Shown one piece after another: positions 45,573 to 55,326 of a DNA stretch of 64,000 nucleotides. The stretch lies in the NCBI GenBank assembly GCA_963749905.1, contig CAVVOF010000002.1, forward strand, positions 402,717 through 466,716. Reading direction: 5' to 3'. The translations under genes were made by a program, and so were the position numbers. The DNA comes from UBA10649 sp963749905. Lineage in GTDB: Bacteria; Actinomycetota; Actinomycetes; S36-B12. The notes beneath the pieces were generated by a model. It saw only the letters and a list, made by a program, of their open reading frames with translations. It was not told where the DNA came from and did not search any database. Position 1 is the first letter of the stretch. Each line of letters begins with the position of its first letter.

Positions 45573-45800
45573 TCAGACGCCGAAGACGAACGGGGCGACG
45601 AAGCCGATGAGGGCCAGCGCCTCGGCGAGGGCGAAGCCCAGGATCATGTTCTGGCGAATGACGCCGTAGGCCTCGGGCTGACGGGCGATGGCCTGCACGC
45701 CCTGACCGAAGATGATGCCGATGCCGACACCGGGGCCGATGGCTGCGAGGCCGTAGCCGATCGAGCCGAGCGAGCCGGTGACTTCCGCGAGAAGCGACAT
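45573..45800 (-). CDS. atpE: F1Fo ATP synthase c subunit
   Basis: An intact 75-residue hairpin proteolipid that forms the rotor ring. Two membrane helices flank the polar loop ARQPE at 39-43. The ion-binding carboxylate is E60 (LAEALALIGFV). The first helix lacks the Gln/Glu and Ser/Thr pattern of Na+ rings, so it should be proton-driven. ATG at 45800 follows AAGGA. It is one of the few atp genes here with no frame break. Confidence 0.96.
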   Translation of the reverse strand: MSLLAEVTGSLGSIGYGLAAIGPGVGIGIIFGQGVQAIARQPEAYGVIRQNMILGFALAEALALIGFVAPFVFGV

Positions 45801-45889
45801 GTCGTTTCCTTTGCTTTCCTGGCCGGCGGTCGTTCCGCCGGTCTGGGGTCTTGGTGGGTAGTCATTCGGTTGTGTGCTCGCGAGCGGTC

Positions 45890-46724
45890 TCAGTGCTCGG
45901 GATGGAGCGCACCGGCGATGTAGACCGCCGCGAGCAGGGTGAAGATGTAGGCCTGCAGCGCCTGGATCAGCGCCTCGAAGCCGGTCAGTGCGACGGCGAC
46001 CGTGAAGGAGGCGGCCGAGCCGAGGATGCCGATGACGCTGGCGCTGAGCAGGTAGAAGGCGGCGATGCTGAACGTGGCGATCAGCAGGTGGCCGGCGAAC
46101 ATGTTGGCGAACAGACGGATGGCGTGCGTGGCCGGCCGGACGATGAGGTTCGAGAGGAACTCCAGCGGGGTCAGCAGCACGTACATCGCCTTGGGCACGC
46201 CCGGGCGGGAACAGCATGTTCTTGAAGAACGCCGAAGAAGCCCTGGCGGTAGATGCCCAGCGGCACCCACGTGAGGTAGACGATGAGCGCGAACGCGACC
46301 GGGATCGCGAAGAGCGAGGTGACCGGGATCTGGGCGAACGGGCACGATGCCCATGAAGTTGAACAGCCACACGAGGAAGAAGAACGAGAACAGGAACGGC
46401 ACGAACTTGTCGCCGTCCTTGCCGATGGTGTCGCGGGCGATGCCGTCGCGGATGAACAGGTAGCCGCACCTCGCCGACGTTCTGCGCGCCCCGGGGCACC
46501 ATCTTCGGGCTTGCGGAAGGCGTAGATGAAGAAGCCGAGGATCAGCGACCACGCACGATGAACAGCAGGATGGTGACCTTGGTGATCCCGAACTCGAGGT
46601 TGCCGATCGTGAAGGTCGCGATGTCGTCGAAGAGGAAGATCTCCGCACCCGGCGCGGGGAAGCCGCAGCCGGAGAAAAGGTGGCAGTCCGGACTGCCGGA
46701 AGCGACCACGTTGCTAAGCGACAC
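45890..46724 (-). CDS. atpB: F1Fo ATP synthase a subunit (apparent frameshifts)
   Basis: The proton-channel subunit. The C-terminal half is clean: PKAMYVLLTPLEFLSNLIVRPATHAIRLFANMFAGHLLIATF with the essential Arg in the RLFANMFAGH helix, and GFEALIQALQAYIFTLLAAVYI. The N-terminal half is in pieces across frames (FDDIATFTIGNLEFGITKVTILLFI, IYAFRKP, MVPRGAQNVGEV, DTIGKDGDKFVPFLFSFFFLVWLFNFMGIVP), with indels between about 46207 and 46555. GTG at 46724 follows GGAGGAGCC and overlaps the end of the previous gene. About 277 residues. Confidence 0.9.
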
Positions 46725-47015
46725 CAGGCTCCTCCATGCCCCTTGCGAGCGTTCCGACGTGTCATGCCGAGTCCGTGTCTCCGGCGCCGCTCGTCCTCGC
46801 GCCGTTCGTGCTCCAGACTCCTGAACATCAGGTAGTACGAGAGGCCGAGTCCGACGATCGCGCCGACGGCCATCAAGAGCGCCTGGTGACCGACCCACCG
46901 CTGACACCAGCCAGCCGAGGCCGGTGTACAGGAGCAGGCCAGCGATCAGTCGACTGCTGTTGGCCCACGCCGAGTTGGACATCCTCCGGGCATCGTCCAG
47001 GCTGACGTTGCTCAT
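46714..47015 (-). CDS. AtpI/AtpZ-like small membrane protein (apparent frameshifts)
   Basis: About 100 residues: MSNVSLDDARRMSNSAWANSSRLIAGLLLYTGLGWLVS, then a second helix MAVGAIVGLGLSYYLMFRSLEHERREDERRRR. This is the layout of AtpZ/AtpI family proteins encoded before atpB, thought to help c-ring assembly or ion supply. The frame breaks near 46900 and 46765. The most plausible stop is TAG at 46714-46716, which makes a short overlap with atpB. ATG at 47015 overlaps the stop of the gene before it (ATGA). Confidence 0.7.
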
Positions 47016-47561
47016 CGTGCCGCTCCGCCTCTGCGCGCCCGAACGGTACCAGCCGGACCACGGGCTGATGCCGCTCGGGGGCGGTCACTGGTGCGGCTCC
47101 GTCACCACTGTCGGAGCGCGGCGCCGACGGGGCCGGATCCACGTAGAGGACCTTGGTGCGGGAGAAGACCGCACACCTCCATGAACGTCCAGGCCAGGGT
47201 GCAGGCGACAATGACCGCCGGCGAAGACCTTGGGGGCGAAGAAGGTGGCGTCCTGCAGCACGAGCAGCAGCACGAGCAGGACGCCGATCTTGACCAGGTA
47301 CAGGGCCATGGCGACCATCATCGCGTTCTGCGGGTTGTTCTGGAGCACCGCGCCCAGCACGAACTGGCCGACGCTGAAGAAGACCAGGACGATGCACGGT
47401 GCCGAGCGATCCCGGCGATCAGGCCCTGCGACCCGGCGACGCAGGCGCCGATGGCGGTCCACGATCACGCCGACGACCGAGGGTCGACCAGCCCGGCACG
47501 ACGCAGCACCAGCCGTCGATGGTCGGCGAACCGGCGGATCGCAGGTCGGTCGGGGCGGCAC
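47012..47561 (-). CDS. Uncharacterised membrane protein of the atp operon (apparent frameshifts)
   Basis: About 180 residues, with membrane helices VVGVIVDAIGACVAGSQGLIAGIA, IVLVFFSVGQFVLGAVLQ, MMVAMALYLVKIGVLLVLLLVLQ and a fourth ending TLAWTFMEV, followed by a Pro-rich cytoplasmic tail (VLYVDPAPSAPRS). Such a gene stands between wecA and atpI in many actinobacteria; its role is not known and the name ATP synthase protein I is sometimes given. Frames are shifted near 47450-47480, 47400 and 47220. Start GTG at 47561, stop TGA overlapping the next ATG. Confidence 0.6.
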
Positions 47562-47675
47562 AATGCGACGTTAGCGCACCGTCGAGGTCACCGCCCAAAC
47601 CTGAACGGCGGCCTGGCGAGTGGCCTGCTCAGCCCTCAGGTGCCGGTGCGCAGCGGCCGCACCTCGGCTTCCGCA

Positions 47676-48765
47676 TCACCGCTCGGACGCCGGACGAGCG
47701 AAGATCAACAGGCCCAGGCCGAGCAGGAACCCGACAGCCGCGTACACCGAACGGGACGAAGGCGATGGCCACGGCGGTGCCCGCGACGAGCGCGGTCCAG
47801 CGCGTACATGAGCAGCACGGCACGGACCTGGGAGTGGCCCATCTCGAGCAGCCGGTGGTGCAGGTGCTGCTTGTCGGGCGCGAACGGGTTGCGACCGGCC
47901 CGGGTGCGCCGGACGACGGCCAGCAGCAGGTCGATCAGCGGGCACCGCCATGCACGGCCACGGGCAGCAGGATCGGCAGCAGCGCGGGGATCAGCGTCGC
48001 GCCGGCCATCGCGCTCGGGTCGACCTGGCCGGAGCAGCGTGATCGTGCCAGCCGCCAGGAGCAGGCCGAGGATCATCGACCCGGTGTCGCCCATGAAGAT
48101 GCGGGCCGGGAAGAAGTTGTGCGGCAGGAAGCCCACGCACACCCCGGCCAGCAGCGCCGAGACCAAGCGTGGCGAGCGTGGCCCGCTCGAAGCCGAACTC
48201 GACGGACAGCAGGTAGGAGTAGGCGAAGAAGGCGGCCGCGGCGATGGCCACGATCCCGGCGGCCAGCCCGTCGAGGCCGTCGACGAAGTTGATGGCGTTG
48301 ATGCTGACCAGGACGATGATCACGGTGAACAGCACGCTCGGTCAGCGGGTCGAGGACGAACGTGCCGCCGATGGGCAGCCAGATGATCGCGATGCCCTGG
48401 AACGCCATGACGCCCGCGGCGAGCACCTGCCCGGCGAGCTTGGTCGGGCGCGTCGAGGCCCCACTTGTCGTCGACCATGCCCGAGCACCACGATCACGGC
48501 CACGCCGGACAGGAGCGCGATCGGCCCGGGTTGTCCGCGACTCGAAGACCGCACGCATCAGCGGCAGCTTGCGGCCGAGCAGCAGCGCCGCGACGATCCC
48601 GCCGACCATGGCCAGCCCGCCGAGGCGCGGCGTGGGCTCGGCGTGCACGTCGCGGTCGCGGACCTCGGCCATGAAGCCGAGCCTGAGTGCCAGCCTGCGG
48701 ACCGGAGGGGTCAGCAGGTAGGTCACCGCTGCGGCGACCAACAGGCACAGCAGGTACTCGCGCAT
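47676..48765 (-). CDS. wecA: Undecaprenyl/decaprenyl-phosphate GlcNAc-1-phosphate transferase (WecA/TagO type; apparent frameshifts)
   Basis: A polytopic enzyme of about 360 residues that starts cell-wall glycopolymer synthesis by moving GlcNAc-1-phosphate to a polyprenyl phosphate. Conserved parts are AEPTPRLGGLAMVGG, MVDDKWGLDAPTKLAGQ, the NAINFVDGLDGLAAG catalytic motif, FFPARIFMGDTGSMILG and the HLHHRLLEMGHS motif near the C-terminus. At least five single-base indels, between about 47750 and 48540, break the frame. ATG 48765, stop TGA 47676-47678. In actinobacteria it commonly sits between glyA and the atp genes. Confidence 0.88.
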
Positions 48766-48772
48766 CGGCGCG

Positions 48773-50050
48773 TCAGCCCTGCGGGGTACGCCGGGTGCTT
48801 CGGACCAGGTCGGCCACCTCGCTCGGCGATCGCCGGGGCGTCGGAACCGTCGGCGTCGCGCACGGCGCGTCCGATGAGCGAGGCGATCTGGCTTCATGTC
48901 GCGCCTCGGTCATGCCCTGCGTGGTGACGGCGGGCGTGCCGACGCGGATGCCCGAGGCCATCGACGGCGGCTGCGGGTCGTACGGGATGGCGTTCTTGTT
49001 GAGCGTGATGCGCGCGGCGTCGCAGCGCGCCTCGGCCTCGGCACCCGTGACCCCGATGCCCTGCATGTCGATCAGGGCCAGGTGGGTGTCGGTGCCGCCG
49101 CTGACCGGCGCGCATGCCCTCGGCTCGGCCAGGCCGGCCGCGAGCGCCTGCGCGTTGGCGATGACCTGGCGGGCGTAGGCCTGGTACTCGGCGGTCGCCG
49201 CCTCCTTGAGCGCGACGGCCTTGGCCGCGACCGCGTGCATGAGCGGACCGCCCTGCATCATCGGGAAGACCGCCTTGTCGATGGCCGCCGCGTGCTCCGC
49301 CTTGCACAGGATCATGCCGCCGCGCGGGTCCGCGCAGGACCTTGTGCGTGGTGAAGGTGACGACGTCGGCGTACGGCACCGGACTCGGGATCGCCTTGCC
49401 GGCGACCAGGCCGATGAAGTGCGCGGCATCGACCATGAGGATGGCGCCGACCTCGTCGGCGATCTCACGGAAGGCGGCGAAGTCGATGAGCCGCGGGTAG
49501 GCGGTGGCCCCCGCGATGATCATCTTGGGGCGGTGCTCGATGCGCGAGCGCGCGCACCTCGTCGTAGTCGATCAGCTCGGTGTCCTGGCGGACGCCGTAG
49601 GAGACGATGTCGAACCACTTGCCCGAGAAGTTGACCTTGGAGCCGTGGGTCAGGTGGCCGCCGTGCGGCAGGCTCATCGCCAGCACCGTGTCGCCCGGCA
49701 TGACGAACGCGCCGTAGGCGGCGAGGTTGGCGCTGGCCCCGCTGTGCGGCTGCAGGTTGGCGTGCTCGGCACCGAACAGCGCCTTGGCGCGCTCGATGCC
49801 GATGTTCTCGGCCTCGTCGACGTCCGCGCAGCCGCCGTAGTAGCGCTTGCCCGGGTAGCCCTCGGCGTACTTGTTGCTCAGCGTCGAACCCAGCGCGGCC
49901 AGGACGGCCGGGCGAGGTGAAGTTCTCGCTGGCGATCAGCTGCAGGCCGCCGCGGAGCCGCTCGAGCTCGGCGAGGACGACGGCCGCGATGTCCGGATCC
50001 TCCTCGGCCAGCTGGTCGAAGTCCGGCCCCCAGAACGGCGTGCTGTTCAT
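48773..50050 (-). CDS. glyA: Serine hydroxymethyltransferase (apparent frameshifts)
   Basis: A PLP enzyme that interconverts serine and glycine and supplies one-carbon units. Segments in order: MNSTPFWGPDFDQLAEEDPDIA, GLQLIASENFTSP, YPGKRYYGGC, LPHGGHLTHGSKVNFSGKWFD, AHFIGLVAGKAIPSPVPYADVVTFTTHKVLRGPRGG (PLP Lys in TTHKVLRGP), SGGTDTHLALIDM and ASGIRVGTPAVTTQGM. The frame is broken near 49910, 49840, 49550, 49335, 49115 and 48890. About 423 residues after correction. ATG 50050, stop TGA 48773-48775, seven bases before wecA. Confidence 0.92.
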
Positions 50051-50081
50051 GCGTCTCCTCGGTCGAAGGTTGCGGGTCACT

Positions 50082-50748
50082 CTACGCGTCAGCGGTCGGC
50101 GCATCGCCGACGATGTGCGGCAGGACGCGCCGTAGCCGCTCGTCGTCGATCACGCCGGGCCGGACGACCCGAGCAGTGGGGCCCGTGACGTCGACGATCG
50201 TGCTCGCGAGCCCCGGATCCGGCCCGAGGTCGCCGGCGTCGAGGGCCAGGGTCGCCGCGTCGCCGAGCTGCTCGATGGCGTCATCGGCGTCGACCGGTGC
50301 CGGCAGGCCCCGCTGGTTGGCCGTGGTGACCGCCAGCGGCCCGCTGCGCTCGAGCAGCGCGAGCAGCGAGTGGGTGGAGCGGCATCCGGACGGCGAGGGG
50401 GGCGTGCCGCGGCAGGTCCCAGGCGAGGGTCGGCTGCGGCGTGAGCAGGAGGGTGAGCGAGCCCGGCCAGAAGGCCTCCATCAGCGCGCGCGCATCGTCG
50501 CTGATGCGGGCCGCGATGCCGGGCACGGTGGACCGGGCCCCGACCATCACCGGGATGGGTGCCGTCGGCTCGTACCCCTTGGCCTCCCGGAGCAGGCCCA
50601 GGCCACGCGGGGAGAACGCGTCGGTGGCCACCGCGTACACCGTCTCCGTCGGCACGATGACGAGGTCGCCGCGCCGGACCGCGGCCAGTGCCGCTGAAAC
50701 GGCGCGGTCGCGGACCGCCCCGTCGGCGCACGCGATCCGCTGCGTCAC
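50082..50748 (-). CDS. L-threonylcarbamoyladenylate synthase (TsaC/Sua5 family; one apparent frameshift)
   Basis: About 221 residues. The enzyme makes threonylcarbamoyl-AMP for t6A modification of tRNA. The motif VPTETVYAVATDAFS is near residue 33, with KGYEPTAPIPVMV and FWPGSLTLLLTPQP after it, and the C-terminal ASTIVDVTGPTARVVRPG follows. An extra base near 50385 breaks the frame after LAVRMP. GTG at 50748 overlaps the prmC stop (GTGA), which is the usual pairing of these genes. Only the YrdC domain is present. Confidence 0.88.
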
Positions 50749-51750
50749 GGGGTGCCCTCCCCCGCTCGCCGGGCGATGGTGAACCGGGGCAGGCCGTTGA
50801 GGTCGATCCGGTCCTGGATGTCCGTGAACAGCGGCGTTCCCTCGGGCAGCCCGGTCCGCTCGGCGAAGGACCGGTCGGCCCGCATGGCCCGCGCGACACC
50901 GGGCACGCCGGCCTCACCGGCGACCTTGCCCTGCACGTCCGCGTGCTCGACGACCACCAGCCCGCCGGGCCGCAGCAGCAGGGCGGCGGTGCGCAGCACT
51001 CCGCGGATCGACGTCGAGACCGTCCTCGCCGCCGAACAGCGCCATCCGCGGCTCGTGGTCGCGCACCTCAGGGTCGCTCGGCTCCATCGCCAGCGGGATG
51101 TACGGCGGATTCGTCACGACGACGGAGACATTGCCGACGAGTCGAGCCAGCGGCTCCCCGGGATCGGCCACGGTGGTGGCGTCATGGTGCAGCACCTCGA
51201 CGCGGGAACCGTGCTCCACGAGGCGATCCTCGTGCGCCGATACGTTCATGCGGGTCCACTCGATCGCGTCGTCGCTCAGCTCGACGGCGTGCACCCGGGC
51301 ACCCTCGACCTCGACGCCGAGGGAGATCGCGATAGCGGCACTTCCCGAGCACAGGTCGACCGCGATTCGCTCACCCATCGGCCGGGCGGCGAGCTCGCGG
51401 ATGCCAGCCTCGGTCACCAGCTCGGTCTCCGGTCGGGGGATGAAGACGCCTGGCCCCACCTCGACCTCGATGTGACGGAACGGGGCGGTGCCCAGGAGGT
51501 GCTGGAGCGGAACCCGGCTCAGCCGGCGCGCCAGCAGGGCCTCGATCCGCACCTTCTGCTCGTCCGTGACGGCATCCTGGAGGAACAGGCGCGTGCGCGT
51601 CGTGCCAAGAGCGAACGCGACGATCTCGGCGGCGTCGACGCCCGGCGAGGGGATGCCCACGGCCGCCAGCCGGCGCTCGGCGTCGAAGAGCAGGTCGCGG
51701 ACGCTGACGCGGCCGCCGATGGTGTGGTCCTCGCTCCAGCTGGTGGTCAT
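50745..51750 (-). CDS. prmC: Release factor glutamine methyltransferase PrmC (one apparent frameshift)
   Basis: PrmC methylates the Gln of the GGQ motif of release factors. The protein has about 335 residues, with an N-terminal substrate domain (RDLLFDAERRLAAVG), a SAM site AVDLCSGSAAIAISLG and the catalytic NPPYIP. An extra base near 51005 separates GLDV from IRGVLRTAALLLRPGG. The ATG at 51750 overlaps the prfA stop, so its substrate RF1 is encoded immediately upstream in the same operon. About 50 residues longer than the E. coli enzyme. Confidence 0.9.
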
Positions 51751-52820
51751 GCGCTCGGCTCGCTGAGTCGGGCCTCCTGGTCGGCGGTGACACACGCGTT
51801 GATGACGTCGTCGAGCTCGCCGTCGAGCACCTGGTCGAGGTTGTAGGCCTTGAAGCCGACCCGGTGGTCGCTGATGCGGTTCTCGGCGAAGTTGTAGGTG
51901 CGGATCCGCTCGCTGCGGTCGACCGTGCGCACCTGAGAGCGACGGGCGTCGGACGCCTCCTTGGCGGCCTGCTCCTCGGCCACCGCGAGCAGTCGGGCCC
52001 GCAGGATGCGCATCGCCGACTCCTTGTTCTGCAGCTGGCTCTTCTCGTTCTGGCAGGAGACGACGACCCCGGTGGGCAGGTGGGTGATGCGGACGGCGGA
52101 GTCGGTGGTGTTCACGCTCTGCCCGCCCGGACCGGATGACCGGTAGACGTCGATCCGCAGGTCGTTCGGGTCGATGACGACGTCGACCTCCTCGGCCTCG
52201 GGCAGCACGAGGACGCCGGCGGCGGACGTGTGGATGCGGCCCTGCGACTCGGTGACCGGCACCCGCTGCACGCGGTGGACGCCACCCTCGAACTTCAGAC
52301 GGGCGAACGGCGCCTCCCCGGGCTCGGGCACCCCCTTGCCCTTGACCGCGATCGAGATGTCCTTGTATCCCCCGAGGTCGGACTCGACCGCGTCGATCAC
52401 CTCGGCCTTCCAGCCGCGCCGCTCCGCGTAGCGCATGTACATCCGGGCGAGGTCGCCGGCGAAGAGCGCGGACTCCTCGCCGCCCTCGCCTGCCTTGACC
52501 TCGAGGATGACGTCCTTGTCGTCCATCGGGTCCCGCGGCAGCAGTAGCGCGGTCAGCCGCTCGGCGGCGGCCTCCACTCGCTCGTTCTGCTGGACGACCT
52601 CAGCAGCGAACGAGTCATCCACCTCTGTGAGCTCGCGCGCCGCCGCCAGATCGCCGGTGGCGGACAGCCACTCGCGATAGGCAGCCACGATCGGACCGAG
52701 TTCCGCGAAGCGCCGGCCGAGTCGGCGGGCGGTCGCCTGGTCACTGTGCACGGCAGGGTCGGCGAGCTGGGTCTCGACCTGGGTGTACTCGTCCATCAGG
52801 TCGACGCAGGTCTCGAACAT
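51747..52820 (-). CDS. prfA: Peptide chain release factor 1
   Basis: RF1 ends translation at UAA and UAG. The intact 357-residue protein has the codon-recognition PVT motif at 188-190 and the peptidyl-transferase GGQ at 232-234, both in normal context (SSGPGGQSVNTTDSAVR). The C-terminal RTYNFAENRISDHR is also standard. It is followed by prmC with a four-base overlap. A strong terminator-like hairpin separates it from rpmE, so it may have its own promoter in the 130-base gap. Confidence 0.97.
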   Translation of the reverse strand: MFETCVDLMDEYTQVETQLADPAVHSDQATARRLGRRFAELGPIVAAYREWLSATGDLAAARELTEVDDSFAAEVVQQNERVEAAAERLTALLLPRDPMDDKDVILEVKAGEGGEESALFAGDLARMYMRYAERRGWKAEVIDAVESDLGGYKDISIAVKGKGVPEPGEAPFARLKFEGGVHRVQRVPVTESQGRIHTSAAGVLVLPEAEEVDVVIDPNDLRIDVYRSSGPGGQSVNTTDSAVRITHLPTGVVVSCQNEKSQLQNKESAMRILRARLLAVAEEQAAKEASDARRSQVRTVDRSERIRTYNFAENRISDHRVGFKAYNLDQVLDGELDDVINACVTADQEARLSEPSA

Positions 52821-52871
52821 CCGGCCCTCCTCGTCGTCTCGCGGTCGGCCCGGTCAGGGACCGCTGGCATG

Positions 52872-52945
52872 AAAAGCCCGGGCGCCGGCTCGAGGCCGTC
52901 ACCGTGTCGGATGACACGCGACGAGCTCGGGCCAGCGCCCGGGGC
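52872..52945 (-). terminator. Terminator-like hairpin between rpmE and prfA
   Basis: Long imperfect arms (52876-52894 against 52921-52944) share CCCGGGCGC, GGC and CGAG blocks, with a small inner hairpin GTGTC-GGAT-GACAC at 52904-52917. On the minus strand the outer stem is followed by four T's (52872-52875). It would end transcription of rho-rpmE before prfA. Confidence 0.7.
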
Positions 52946-52952
52946 AGTGAAG

Positions 52953-53165
52953 CTACTTGTCCTTCTTGCCGTAGCGGCTCTCGAACCTCGCGACCCGGCC
53001 GCCGGTGTCGAGGATCTTCTGCTTGCCGGTGTAGAAGGGGTGGCACTGCGAGCAGACCTCGACGTGGATCACGCCGTTCTTCGCAGTGCTGCGCGTGGTG
53101 AATGTCGTCCCGCAGCTGCAGGAGACGGTCGTCTCGCCGTAGGCGGGGTGGATGTCGGCCTTCAT
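52953..53165 (-). CDS. rpmE: 50S ribosomal protein L31 (zinc-binding type)
   Basis: A 70-residue ribosomal protein. The zinc ligands C16, C18 (SCSCG), C38 and C41 (CSQCH) mark the Zn-containing form. Such proteins can be swapped for a zinc-free paralogue under zinc limitation. Two ATG codons stand next to each other; 53165 was chosen because the AGAGG site has better spacing and L31 begins MK. It lies between rho and prfA in the usual actinobacterial order. Confidence 0.96.
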   Translation of the reverse strand: MKADIHPAYGETTVSCSCGTTFTTRSTAKNGVIHVEVCSQCHPFYTGKQKILDTGGRVARFESRYGKKDK

Positions 53166-53264
53166 CATGTCCTCTCATGGCACCGGGTCGATCGCCGCGT
53201 GCGATCGTGAACCGGAGCCCGGTAAGTATGCCACTGACCCCCGGTCGCCCGGAAATCGCGTGGC

Positions 53265-55095
53265 TCAGTCGTCGTCGCGGGATCCACTGACGGCCGGCGC
53301 CGTCTTCTGGACCTGCAGCAGGAACTCGTTGTTGCTCTGCGTCTCGCGGAGCTTGTTGAGCAGCAGCTCGATCGACTGCTGCTGGTCGAGGGCGTGCAGC
53401 ACCCGGCGCAGCTTCCAGACGATCTTGAGCTCCTCCGGAGACATGAGCAGCTCCTCCTTGCGGGTGCCCGAGGCGTCGACGTCGACCGCCGGGAAGATCC
53501 GCTTGTCGGCAAGCCGGCGATCGAGCTTGAGCTCCATGTTTCCGGTGCCCTTGAACTCCTCGAAGATGACCTCGTCCATGCGGGAGCCGGTCTCGACGAG
53601 CGCCGTCGCCAGGATGGTCAGCGAGCCACCGTTCTCGATGTTGCGGGCGGCACCGAAGAAGCGCTTCGGCGGGTACAGGGCCGTCGAGTCGACGCCGCCG
53701 GACAGGATGCGGCCGGAGGCGGGCGCCGCGAGGTTGTACGCGCGTCCGAGCCGGGTCATCGAGTCGAGCAGCACGACGACGTCGTGGCCGAGCTCGACCA
53801 GGCGCTTGGCGCGCTCGATCGACAGCTCCGCGATGATCGTGTGGTCCTCGGCGGGCCGGTCGAAGGTCGAGGCGATGACCTCGCCCTTCACCGAGCGCTG
53901 CATGTCGGTGACCTCTTCGGGGCGCTCGTCGACGAGCACGACCATGAGGTGCACTTCGGGGTTGTTCGTCACGATCGCGTTGGCGATCGACTGCAGCACC
54001 ATCGTCTTGCCGGCCTTCGGCGGCGACACGATCAGGCCACGCTGGCCCTTGCCGATGGGCGCGACCAGGTCGATCACGCGGGTGGTGAGGTTGCCCGGCG
54101 TGGTCTCGAGCCGCAGGCGATCCTGCGGGTAGAGGGGGGTGAGCTTGGAGAACTCCGGCCGGTTGCGGGCCGCATCGAGGGTGCCGCCGTTGACGGTGTC
54201 GATGCGCACGAGCGGGGTGAACTTCTCCTTGCGCTCGCCCTCCTGCGGCTGCTTGGTGGCGCCGGTGACGGCGTCGCCCTTGCGCAGGCCGTGCCGGCGG
54301 ACCATCGACAGCGACACGTAGACGTCGTTGTGGCCGGGCAGGTAGCCGCTGGTGCGGACGAACGCGTAGTTGTCCATCACGTCGAGGATGCCCGCCACGG
54401 GCACGAGGATGTCGTCCTCGCCGATCTCGGGCTCGACATCGGAGTAGCCGGTGGCACCGCCACGCTGGCGGTCGCGGCGGTCGCGGAACCGATCACGGCC
54501 CCGGCGGCGCCGGTTGCGGCCGCCGCCGTCGTCATCACGGTCCTGGTCACCACGATTCTGATCGCCGCGATTCTGATCGCCGCGATTCTGGCCGCCGCGA
54601 TCTGCTGCGTCGACCGCCGATCCTGACCGCCGCGGTTCTGACGGTCGCCGCGGTTCTGGTCACCGCGGTTCTGGTCACCGCGGTTCTGGTCACCGCGGTT
54701 CTGGTCACCGCGGTTCTGGTCGCCACGGTCCTGACGGTCGCCGCGATTCTGCGGTCGCCACGATCCTGGCCGGCCTCGACGCTCGAGCCGGAGGCCGTCG
54801 CCTCAGCGCGCTCGGCGGGAGCCTGCTCCGAGGGGGCCTGCTCACGCCGGGCCGAGCGCCGCGCCCGCGGCGGGGAGTCGGTGCCGTCACCGTCGGCGGG
54901 CCGGTCCGACTCCGCACGGGCGGGGGTCGCGGGGCGCTGACGGTCACGGATCGCGGACACGAGGTCCGCCTTCTTCATGCTGCTCGCGCCCGCGATGCCC
55001 ATCTGCTGGGCAAGCTGCTTGAGCTCGGGCAGGAGCATTCCCGACAGGCCGGAAGCCTTGCTGGTGGTGGTGTCCTGCACTTGTGTATCTGTCAC
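53265..55095 (-). CDS. rho: Transcription termination factor Rho (two apparent frameshifts in the repeat region)
   Basis: An RNA-dependent hexameric helicase of about 610 residues. The N-terminal Rho_N domain (LSGMLLPELKQLAQQMGI) is followed by an acidic/basic low-complexity insert of RGDQN-type repeats, the RNA-binding domain (GILDVMDNYAFVRTSGYLPG) and the ATPase (SPPKAGKTMVLQSIA Walker A, VVLLDSMTRLGRAYN, GAARNIENGGSLTI). The insert is typical of actinobacterial Rho. Deletions near 54751 and 54600 break the frame in the repeats. Start GTG at 55095. Confidence 0.95.
54651..54725. repeat. 15-bp tandem repeat encoding RGDQN units in rho
   Basis: Four perfect copies of the unit CGGTTCTGGTCACCG (54651-54710) and a fifth altered copy follow head to tail; related degenerate units extend to about 54540 on one side and 54760 on the other. 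Read on the minus strand each unit encodes Arg-Gly-Asp-Gln-Asn. Such repeats can change copy number by slippage without shifting the frame. Confidence 0.85.
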
Positions 55096-55326
55096 TCGGA
55101 TTCCTTATGGGGACTGTCCTCGGGTGGCGAGGAGGTATTTCGCCCTGAACAGAACGGGGCTATGCCCGCCGGCAGCCGCCAATCATCGACGTCCACCACG
55201 ATTTCTGCGGGCGAATCCGGGTCGATCTGGTCGAGGATGGCAACCGTTCGTCAAGGTCACACGAGGGAGGCCGTCACCGTCGGCGCATCTACGCCGTCCC
55301 GGAACACTGTGAGCATACACCCGGTG
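55096..55326 (-). promoter_or_regulatory. Promoter and leader region of rho
   Basis: A gap of 231 bases separates thrB from rho. No gene is visible in it. A TATGCT hexamer (55312-55317, minus strand) could be a -10 box, which would give a leader of about 210 bases. A long leader would suit the autoregulation by premature termination known for rho in other bacteria. No clear -35 is visible, so this is tentative. Confidence 0.4.

Noticed and set aside
54540..54760. CRISPR-like array
   Set aside because: The 15-base repeats are head to tail without spacers and encode a repeated pentapeptide in rho.
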